Source: Allodiplogaster sudhausi (taxonomy: Eukaryota > Nematoda > Chromadorea > Rhabditida > Diplogasteridae). Taken from it: 64,000 nt of DNA. Each line of letters begins with the position of its first letter. The stretch's first letter is position 1. The translations under genes were made by a program, and so were the position numbers. The DNA lies in NCBI GenBank assembly GCA_945643635.1, contig CALZFC010000027.1, forward strand, positions 924,001-988,000, given 5' to 3'. Shown piece after piece: positions 23,508 through 32,974 of this stretch. The notes beneath the pieces are model-generated. The model was not told the origin of the DNA. It was given only the letters and a program-made list of their open reading frames with translations, and did no database searches.

Positions 23508-25921
23508 GTGACCTTAATGACTTCCGTGGTCGATGCTTCGAAAGAAGTAACTTCAGTGAATCGGGAGGTAATGTCTTCTTTTACGTGCATCTTCATGACG
23601 GTCGTCCAGTTCGGCCTGCCGCTCCTCTCTTTGCCCTTCTTCATCGCCTTTGCCATCCTCCTCGTCAAGGTCACCGTCATTCATCCGCATTGCAGGTCTG
23701 CTCTCTGCTGGCTTCGTGGTACTCGATCGATACACCAAATTTATCGCGATTGTAGCAAAGAGTTGACTAGAAATTAAAGAGTCAAGAGTGACGATCCAGA
23801 GTGTTGCAGTCGCTTTGGCTTCTGGGAGGCGTGTTCAAGACGATGGCTGTGGTGACTTGCCACACTCTGCGTCTTATGAGCAGCAGCTGTCTGATTGGCT
23901 ACGTTGGTGTGTAATTAAAACTACATTATTATTCATTATATATTCATTATTTTAATATCCATTCATTCTCGAAATTTTATTATATATATATATATATATA
24001 TATATATCATTAATTCATAATATGTCATTTATTCACTTTATTCACTATATTTATTCATGCACTTTTGAACTATTATACATGTTATCAGTTTGTATACATT
24101 CATATCTACATAATGATTCACACACAGCGGGCAAGGAGTAGCCAATCTACGCGTTCTGCTTCGGCTACTCGTGTCTCATGGGCACCAAGTTCATGATTAC
24201 GCTCGAGCGGCTGGTCGCCAGTCGACTCCTCGAGAAGTACGCCTTCTCTGTCGGCGCCGTCGTTGCAATGACTGCCGCTGTGGTATTAACAATCAATCAA
24301 TCCATCAACGAACGCTTTATGTCAACGGGTGTTTATGGATTCCGTGGAGCGCCATGAGTCTTCGTCATTCTTGGGGTTGTGCTATGATAAGGGTACAGTA
24401 TTATTCATATAAAAAAGATAAAATAAATTACATAACGCTTTAACGGTACTTCTATGATCAATGTTACACTATTATTAATATATAAAAGATAAAACATAAT
24501 AATCTTTCAGGTATTGGTTCTTTTCTCACTCATCGCCGTGTTCGCGACGCATGCTTTGAATGCGTCTGGCGCCTTTCTCAAAGTCAGCATTTCGACGCCA
24601 CTCGCCGTCGTCGCCCTCGGCCTCTTTGGCGCGCGGCTGACATCGCCACTCTTGTGGTTCTTATCTCCTTTCGTTCATTTATGCCGACAAATCTTTATTT
24701 TATGTTTTTACTATTATTATTCAAAATAGAAAATATTGCCGCCAAAACGTGTTGCACAGTCAAATCTCGTCTTCACACGCTACACGCGGCGACGATATTT
24801 GAGACAGCACGGAAACGCTGCACTCAGCGCCCGCTATCAAGTGGGTAAATATAAGGAAAAAGTGATCTTAAACAAGAAAACATTTCATGATGCTACTTTT
24901 TTGTGCCAACTTTGTCTTGATATTGTATTTATAAAGTATTCTAATTATTTCACCTTACTTTTCATATGTTTTGACTATTATTTAATTTAAAATTTTTATT
25001 ATTTCATCCTATCTTTTCAAATGTATTGTTTATTATTTAATTTATAATTTATCTTAATTATTTCATCCTATCTTTTCAAATGTATTGATTATTATTTAAT
25101 TTATAATTTATCTTAATTATTTCATCCTATCTTTTCAAATGTATTGATTATTATTCAATTAAATTTTTAAAAATATTTCACCTTACACCTTTTCATCAAA
25201 GCTCTCCGAAGTGGCGCAACAGAATCGCTGCAGTCTCGTCGTGACCATCGTCGTGTGTGGCCTCGAAGAGTTCGAGTATTTTGTTGGGCTTCTGCCGAAT
25301 GATGCGCCAGCAGAAAATCCACATCATCCCGCTCATGCCTCCACTTTATGCCGAGTGTCCAATCTTCTTCATCGTACGGTGTCCTTTTTTTTAACAAAAC
25401 GGAAAGATGTCAAAATGGCATTGATATCTATATTTATACATTTAATATTTAAAATAATGATTTATCCTATTAATACAAACATATCTACTCCTCATATAAA
25501 TAAGAAAAAAAATGATGTCTCAATTTTTCACTAGATTCACACATTAAACAGCATCGTTTGCATCGTTCTCTTCATACGACTGCACGGGTACTTTTTTTAA
25601 TTTGTGCCTGTCAATTTTACACTTTATAGACTCTAAGTATAAATGTTCAAGGAGCTTTGCTAATGAAACAAAATAATTTGACAAAAAGAAATTAAAAACT
25701 TTTACTGCGAGAATTATGTATAGAGGATTAATGTTATTATCGGTAAAATGATGCTTAATTTAAATTGATGTTATTCTTGAGGCGGATGTGGAAGATGACT
25801 CAGCGCTTCTTGAGGCGCCTATTAAACCGCAACGACGTCGTCGAGGCGTGGAATGGGGCCATGAAAATAATTCATCCTCTGCTGACACGCACTTTGCGCA
25901 GATGAAACAGCTCTGGAAATA
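23508..25921 (+). pseudogene. Chemoreceptor-like seven-TM gene, copy G (probably broken)
   Basis: Exon-like blocks in order: 23508-23695 (SSFTCIFMTVVQFGLPLL, then FFIAFAILLVKVTV); 24128-24330 (YAFCFGYSCLMGTKFMITLE, RLVASRLLEKYAFSVG); 24512-24730 (hydrophobic, FSLIAVFATHALNASGAF); 24736-24841 (FTRYTRRRYLRQHGNAALSA, RYQ); 25202-25380; and a tail ending DTHFAQMKQLWK at 25921. The ERL...EKY loop, the Arg-rich loop ending LSARYQ, and the short HF..MK..W tail suit a nematode Sre/Sra-like chemoreceptor (recall). Breaks: TAG at 24139-24141 where copy F has TGG, and a frame change in the 25202 block between LVVTIVV and RQQKIHIIPLMPPLYAECPI. Probably a pseudogene. Confidence 0.55.
23980..24007. repeat. 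(TA)n microsatellite
   Basis: About 14 uninterrupted TA units inside the intron between the first two receptor blocks. Confidence 0.95.
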
Positions 25922-26388
25922 GACGCTGCGGCATGGCGAAAAGATATTATCTCCATGCATACATATGTAGCTGAATATTTAACATCGCTTGTTGATCATC
26001 CTTCCTGCTCTCATAAAGAGACGTGACGGCTCCTGAAGTCACATTCGATCTCAGAGACTTTATGACAAGGCGCTTTTTCTTTGCGGAATAATACAAGCAA
26101 AATGGATAAATCATTTATAACATACCCTCGCTCAGCATTATTAGGTCCGATATTAATAATATTTTTATAAATAACATGAAATGGAATAACTCGCTAAATA
26201 TTTTACTGCCATTTCCGCTATGTAGTAGCAACCTCTTTCGACCGCGCACGGAGAAAACGACTGTGAAGACCGTTTTCAACAATATTCAGAAATGAATGAG
26301 ACCTTATTATTTGTGCGTTTATTGCATTTAAACCGAGGCCTGATCGTGGATTTTGGGCTGACAATGGGAACTGGGCGCTGATTGTGAG
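25922..26388. other. Spacer
   Basis: No gene seen. The part 26240-26345 (AAAACGACTGTGAAGACCGT, TTCAACAATATTCAGAAATG, GTTTATTGCATTTAAACC) is also present at 18045-18145, the other tRNA block. Confidence 0.5.
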
Positions 26389-26441
26389 TTCAGGGTCGCA
26401 GTCCTCTTCGGAGGGCGCACGTTCGCATCTTGAGGATGGCA
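26389..26441 (+). pseudogene. tRNA-Leu 3' fragment
   Basis: GTTCAGGGTCGCAGTCCTCT then TCGGAGGGCGCACGTTCGCA matches the anticodon-to-T-arm part of the tRNA-Leu at 8804, with mutations in the T loop and 3' end (GAGGATGGCA). There is no 5' half. Confidence 0.85.
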
Positions 26442-26581
26442 AACGTTGTGCATTTGCGTCGAAGTAACTGACGCACAAAAACTTTGCGCGATCTAGGCGC
26501 AATTGTGATAGCCGGCACAAAATCTTTTCTCCACGGTCAGGTCATTCTTCCTATAAGGGGAGATGAGAAAGAATTGAAAAA

Positions 26582-26652
26582 GCGTCGGTGGTTCAGTGGT
26601 AGAATGCTCGCCTGCCACGCGGGCGGCCCGGGTTCGATTCCCGGCCGACGCA
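26582..26652 (+). tRNA. tRNA-Gly (GCC)
   Basis: Third intact copy, identical to those at 252 and 8601 over 71 nt, with TTTT two bases downstream. It follows the truncated tRNA-Leu, so the Leu/Gly pair is present in the opposite order here. Confidence 0.97.
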
Positions 26653-28068
26653 ATCTTTTGAACATTCCTTTGTTGATTGCCGACAATTTTATTTTTATTT
26701 TTTTTCTATTCTTTCTCTGACATTCGAAACCAACAAATCTTGTTTCAACATACATTCTTTAGATCAAAAAGTTTACTATCGGGGTGCAACTTTCAGGATT
26801 CGTAATCAAAGATGTGGGTTTCGTATTTTTCAGGTTAGGGTTTTGGGTCGGCACCGGCGCTGAAAGCTAGCGCTATTTTTTTCGGGATTCGCTGGATGGG
26901 TAAATTTGAGACTTTGTATCTGTTGTTTGGGAGAAGATGGGAAGCTGAAAAAAATATTATCTGATAGGGAATGTCTTTAGGATTATTAGGAAACAAAATG
27001 GGCTAATTCCGTCAGAGGGTCTTTATAGTGCGTGTGGTAAAATTTTACCCCGTTTTTTCCCATTTTCCCTCTGTTTTTCTCTCATTAACTTTCATTTTAA
27101 AAAGGCGCATCTTATACTTTCGACATACATATATGTATGATGTAGTTTTTCAAGGCGCATGCAATGATATATAGATTGATATTTAGATTGTGGGAAAATT
27201 GTATGATATCGGTCGGAGCAAAAAAGTCGTGCCCATTTTGCGTGACAGGACATCCAGATTCTTGTTCAGTTTCACGAGTGCTTTGAAACGAGCTTATTTG
27301 AGTTTCGCTGGGTTTCCGGAAAAGTGCCCTGACAATATATCGAGTTTTTGAGGAGGATTGTGAGAATTTGTGAGGAGGCTGTGAAATATCGAATTTTTGG
27401 GTGGCCATTTCCGCTCCCATTTCTTCCCAGCAATTGAACTCTTCTCGCTTCTCTATCATATCATCTCCTGCTCTAATGGTAAGCTCTTTTCTTCTCTCGC
27501 CGTCCCGGTGGCAATATGTCTATATTATTCCACAGTCTGAGGAGACGGTGACTGTGTCACGCGTTTGCATTTGAACAATAAAGAGTGAAAACACGTCGGA
27601 GGGATTGGCGGGAACTGAGAGAGAGAGAGAGATTGCAGATGACCAGGGAGTTTCCGAATATTCATGGATGCTTTTTGAAGGCACCTACTTGAGGGATTTT
27701 CGTCAGAGGAAAAGGTGGCAAATATTTGACTACAATCCATGCACTTTGCCGCCCTAGCGCCGCAACACAAAATTGCACATGCATTCAACGTATGCGTTAC
27801 GTTCGTCCTCATAGGATACGAACCTCATCACAGTTTTTGCTTTCGTCAACAGCAGCTCATCAGCAATTTGGTATAAAGATGGCAAAAGATGGCATGTGGA
27901 TAGACGCCTCCACAACTGCTGCTTATGTTGAATATTTCGCACCGTCTCTTTCTCTCTCTTTCAAAGACAGATAGATACATACAAATATGTACATGCATAT
28001 GTATATATGAACGATCAATTTTTAATGAAATAAATATTCATTGTGTATTATTCTTCAATGTACATACA
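26653..28068. repeat. Spacer, then inverted 5' flank of T4
   Basis: 26653-27480 shows nothing recognisable. From about 27500 the blocks CCGGTGGCAATATGTC, CAGTCTGAGGAGACGGTGAC, GGATTTTCGTCAGAGG and GGTATAAAGATGGCA repeat, inverted, the upstream region of T1-T3, as expected for the plus-strand copy T4. Confidence 0.65.
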
Positions 28069-28349
28069 GTACCGCCCACGAGCCAGGGGTTTCGGCTCTA
28101 GTGGCTCCGAGCGGCTCGAGAGGCTCCGAGCAGCTCGAGCCGTTAAGAGCCGCGTTGAATTACACGCCAGAGAGTGAATATTTTGGCTTTATGTTACTTG
28201 TGCCATGCTCAGAAAACATTCCTCTGTTGATTCTGCTAAAAAAAAGCGGTATAAAATGGCGTATAATTCACTCTCTGGCGTGTAATTCAACGCGGCTCTT
28301 AACGGCTCGAGCGGCTCGAGCCGTATCCCCTGGTTCGTGGGTGGTACTG
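28069..28349. mobile_element. 281-bp fold-back MITE (CAGTACC ends)
   Basis: Ends CAGTACCGCCCACGAGCCAG and the inverted match of CAGTACCACCCACGAACCAG. Nearly the whole element is a hairpin: GAGCCGCGTTGAATTACACG on the left pairs exactly on the right. TA (or TACATA) is repeated at both sides, consistent with a Tc1/mariner-type TA insertion. It lies in the 5' flank of T4. Confidence 0.85.
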
Positions 28350-28690
28350 TACATATGTCGGTCGTATGTATGCAATATCGCCCTACACCGTCTTGTGAAA
28401 ATATGTACATATGTATGTATATGTGTGTATATAAATACAAACTCCTCTTCTTCTTCAAAAGCGATCCCGCCAGAATCCCTTTAGCCGCTGCCTCACTGGC
28501 TGTGCACGCAATTCCCGCTCCTTAAATCGATCTCAGACTGCTTTGTCTTGCACAAACCAGCTGCGTGAAAATAGCAGGCGCGAATGAGAGTGAGAATGGT
28601 CGCCGCGACAAGTTGAAATATCATATAGAATTTGTCGGTGATCGCCCTCCTTTAAGTTCTTTTTTAGAGCTCTTTCATTCTCACAACGAG
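28350..28690. repeat. 5' flank of T4
   Basis: Matches the region just upstream of T2 in inverted order (TTTAGCCGCTGCCTCACTGG, ATCGATCTCAGACTGCTTTG, AATGAGAGTGAGAATGG), then CAACGAGATGAAG at the former start codon. Confidence 0.7.
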
Positions 28691-29458
28691 ATGAAGTAAA
28701 CGGCAGCAGCTACAGCGCGGGAAAGACGCCGGTGAAGGAGGCCTTGGTTTCCACTTCCTCCAAACGTCCCAATGCCTCACAATCAGCTTCTTCTAATCCA
28801 TCAACAACTCTTTCCTCTCCCGCCACATGCTGCTGCGGTGGCGCTACTGTTGAGGTACATACATCTGTAATAATAATTTTTTGTTGTTGCACAAGACCAG
28901 TTCAAAACAGATCCTTTGGAACAGTTGCCAGTGTATCGTTTTGTTTTCAGACGAGTAAAACATTTGATAGACTACCTTTCCAGGTCGCTGTCCGACTCCT
29001 CGGCATTCTCTATTTTGCGGACTTTGTCTTCGACATTTACAGTGGATTCATGTCGACGACTGCTTCTGTAGACAGCGTCTTAGACGCTGTTAGTTTTTTT
29101 TTCTCTTGCCTTCCTATTTCCCCCCTCTCTCCCTTTCTCCCTCGCTCTCTCTCTCACACACACACACTCTCTCTCTAAGTCATCTCTCTCACTCTCTCTC
29201 TCTCTCACTCACTCACTCTCTCTCTCACCTATCTCTTTCAGCAGCTATTCATTTCTGCCGCCGGGGCTATCGCGGGTCTTCTTGCTATCGCTGGCATCAA
29301 TGCAAACTTTCGTCGATCTTGGCTGATGCTGCTCCCTCTCACTGCTCAGATTGTAAGCAATTTATTTTTAGCTGAATATGGTATACTTTATTAATTATAT
29401 TTTCTCAGATCATTAATTAGATCTTACATTTTGCTAATTATGTATATTTTCTCACCAG

Positions 29459-31636
29459 CCGCCGTAGTAAAGTGTCGCATTTTGAGGGGTAATCCTCAGG
29501 ATGTTACCCATGAGGATAATCTATCTGAATCTCTGGCATGAGCGTGCTCTCTCGTACTTGTCTAGCATGCCACCATTCTTTACCCTCATGGGTAATGGCA
29601 TGGAAAAGGCTGAGGGGTAATGTTTGGGTAACGAGGACAGACCGAGAGAGCATGCAATTCTTGGAGATGACCTCATGTGTAAAATGGTTATGCCAATACG
29701 CATTGGCATAACCGTTTTTACCTTTCAGCGTCCAGCGCCAAATGACGAATATAGTATTTGTGGTAAAAGTAACGGCGTACTGTCCAGAACCATGAAGGAT
29801 TCACTCTAAATTAGCATTTGAATTGTAATGTAATTTCATTACGTGTATGTTGTTTTAATTGCCGTTTACAGTTAAGTCTATGCTTTATTGTATTTATATA
29901 TGCCATCACGTGAGTGACGACAAGACGAAGGAGGCCGCCGCGGCTGCAGCAGAAACTGCGCCATCCAGGCTGCCCGACCTGAACGAAGAGTTGAAGGCCC
30001 AGGTTCTTATTCTTCTTATGCTTATTTCGTTCGCTTCAATTTTAACTACTGTGTAACATTCAGTTTTTTTACTGTCATTTGTATCGTTTTATTCGTATAG
30101 AATATGAACGTTAAAACTTTCTTAACTCTGTCTTTCTTTACGAAATGTTACTTTCTTAAAGTTCTCTGTAAATGAAAACCTTAAACATATTGGGGAATTG
30201 TTTGTAGTTTGTTTATCTCTTAAGATGGAAGTGGACTCAGCGGCAGCCGCGCAAGACGTGCTGTTCCACCGGCCGAGATGCTCCCGTCGCCTCTCCAGCT
30301 CCACTCTCCAGCTCCACTCTCTAGCTCTCGAGCTCTACTCTCTAGATCTCCAGCTCCACTCTCCAGCTCTCCAGCTCCACTCTCCAGCTCCACATTGCGC
30401 GTGCGCTCGGGACGGTTCGTGGTTATTTCTTTTTCTTTTTTTAAAAATCATTTCATTAATTCATTCGTTATTTGAACGTGACCACACGTTAGTTAGCCAT
30501 CATCAATAGACTCATCAACTCGGTAATGTTCTTTTTATCTGAATTATTCCTTTTTCGGTGCATTTTACGTCTTTAGGGGTCATTTTACGGGTTACTGTAA
30601 TACTGTAAGTTGGGAATGTCCTTTTCTACTTTGAATACGGTGGATTTTCATAAATAATTAAAATTTCTTCTTCAGTTGGTCTGACGCTTGATCCTGCCGC
30701 GACTCACACTTCAGCGCCAAGGGATTCGACATCTGTTTCGCCATTCCCCACCGTATTCCCTTCGGCACCGTCTTGGCCCTCTGGAATGCATACTGGAATT
30801 TTGATTCTTACATTATTCCATATTTATGCTGGAAATTCCTGTTGTGTTGTGGAATGGATGTGATCTGTGTGTTTGCTCTTTTTTCTTTTGGTGTAAGTTA
30901 AGCTTGCGGTTTCGGGAGCACATTGAAAGTGAAAGAGCCAGCAGCTCAGAGTCTGTTGTTCCTTGCCACAGTTACTAGTTTTTGTGCTACAAAGCGACTT
31001 TATTATAGGATATTCCTTGTAACTTGGTAGGCAGTGATGGCGCGGACACTGTTCATCTTAATACTAAACAAATAGCTCATTTTAATCTGTATTATAAGAG
31101 ATGCTGTTGAATTGCGATGCCGGTGATCTGTCCTTGTGTTGCTGTTTCTTCTTTCTCTAGGGAAGCTTGAATAGCTAGCTCGACATTCATTTTGCGCAGA
31201 TTTTTCCTTTTGTGCTTTTGTTTTTCTTCCTCTTTTCATCTTTTCCATTTAGTAAGGCTGATATCCATGTACACTCTTGTTTAGACCCATCCCTTAGCTT
31301 TTCATTCACTGTTAGATTCTTGTTACAAATATCTGTTTTTGCTGTAGGTAAATTTTCAAGGTGAAAATGATGGATATAAAGTGTGCTGCAGCAAGGTGTA
31401 GTTGTAGTCCGCGTCGTAATGATCCCAAATGGGAGCGATAGTAGAATCGAGATGAAGCAGGAATGGAGCATGGATGACTCAAAACAGTAGCAAAAAATAT
31501 ACGAATGGAAAAGATAGCATCTTTCAGCTGAGATTACCCTCAGGATAATGACCGGCGAAACTAAGGGGTAATGGTTTTACCCTCATGGGTAACAACCTCA
31601 GGATTACCCCTCAAAAAGCGACACTTTACTACGGCG
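29459..31636. mobile_element. 2.2-kb TIR element nested in the outer element (CCGCCGTAG family)
   Basis: Ends CCGCCGTAGTAAAGTGTC and the inverted match (one C shorter). It is flanked by CAG duplicates (29456-29458, 31637-31639). Subterminal repeats read GGGGTAATCCTCAGGATGTT and GGTTTTACCCTCATGGGTAA. Inside are coding-like stretches: ETAPSRLPDLNEELKAQ (about 29950-30002, followed by a GT donor), a frame with MEVDSAAAAQDVLF at 30225, and a frame with GFDICFAIPHRIPFGTVLAL (30708-30790). A CTCCAGCTCCACT minisatellite lies at 30292-30395. I recognise no transposase. It is the same family as 42238-43193. Confidence 0.85.
30292..30395. repeat. Minisatellite (CTCCAGCTCCACT)n
   Basis: Tandem variants of a 13-19 nt Ser/Leu-coding unit inside the nested element, in frame with MEVDSAAAAQDVLF. 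It may inflate an apparent ORF. Confidence 0.8.
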
Positions 31637-31833
31637 CAGGGAGTGCTCAGAAACCCTGGAAACCAAAATTAATAGTTTTTGTCCATCGATGAATGAGGTC
31701 ATAAAAAATTCGGAATCGAAAAATAAACAGCTAAATCGATATAACAAAAAAGATAAAATTCTTTAAAGTTTCATAAAAGTTTTGCTGTTTGCGAAATAGT
31801 GATGTTAAAAACTGTGTTTAGATTTTTAACAAC

Positions 31834-31896
31834 GGGGTGTGGCCTATTGGATAGTGGGCTTGTCTGAAAATTTCTGGGCGCAAATTCGATACCCCT
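31834..31896 (+). repeat. tRNA-like block in the left arm
   Basis: GGGGTGTGGCCTATTGGATA gives a good A box, and CAAATTCGATACCCC a near-consensus B box. The anticodon region (GTCTGAAAATTTC) is not a clean arm. The inverted partner is at 38563-38627, so it is part of the element's inverted repeat and not a functional tRNA. Confidence 0.6.
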
Positions 31897-32195
31897 TCGG
31901 TACAACTTTTTTGACTTTTTTTTTGTGCATTTTTTTTTAATATTTAAAGAACATCTTTTGCTCCCAAAATTTTCTAGCGTTATCAGAAAGATAATGCACA
32001 TTGCCAATGCAACCATTCTTTAAATTTAAGAGAGCCTGTCAGTATCGTTCGATCAAGGCCTGCCCTAGGAATTTTTTTTCGAATTTCTTCACCAAAACTG
32101 ATTACAGTATACAACTCGACGTGGTGAATAAAATAGGCTATATTTCAAAGTTGAAAAAAATTTTCCGCGCGAGACCCAGTACAGTAATCTTCTAA

Positions 32196-32843
32196 ATTAC
32201 ATTGGTCATAAGTCGCTTCAAACTTATTATTAGACAACCATCGAGGTACCATTCGATAGCTGATTGAACGGGCTTTAATTGTGATCTTGGAAGATATTTT
32301 CGTAAAATTTGAATTTGGCTCTAAAACACGGCCCTAAACATTTTCAAAGGTGGTTTTTACCGAAATTAAGTATTTTATGTTCATTCCGCGACAACCGCTC
32401 CTGGATAGCTTTAAAGTACGTGAAATTTGCTACAACATATATCTCTTTCAAAAGAATTAAAGGTCTCGCTCCTAGGTTCCCAAACGCTTGAACATGATCC
32501 AGTCCTTAAAGTACGTGAAATTACATTGGTCATAAGTCGCTTCAAACTTATTATTAGACAACCATCGAGGTACCATTGGAAAGCTGATTGAACGGGCTTT
32601 AATTTTGGTCGTGGAAGATATTTTCGTAAAATTTGATTTAGGCCTTAAAATACGGCCCTAAACATTTTCGACGGCGGTTTTTACCGAAATTGAGTATTTT
32701 ATGTTCATTTCGCTACAACCGCTCCTGGATAGGCTTAAAGTACGTAAAATTTGCTACAACATATATCTCTTTCAAAAGAATTCAAGGTCTCGCTCCTAGG
32801 TTCCCAAACGCTTGAACATGATCCAGTGTAAACTAAAGGCCCC
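32196..32843. repeat. Two 324-bp tandem repeats in the left arm
   Basis: The word ACATTGGTCATAAGTCGCTT recurs exactly 324 bp apart (about 32198 and 32522). The repeat also contains GACAACCATCGAGGTACCAT and CCTAGGTTCCCAAACGCTTG. The same unit occurs inverted in the right arm. Confidence 0.9.
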
Positions 32844-32974
32844 AGTGAATCCTCCAAATTATTAGTTTTTAGGTTCAAATTTTTTTTAACTTCTTTTTGT
32901 ACTATTGAATCGCATTTTTATAATGGTTTATCGTGCAACATCATTCGAACTCAGGAATAAAATCGTGTCTAGAA

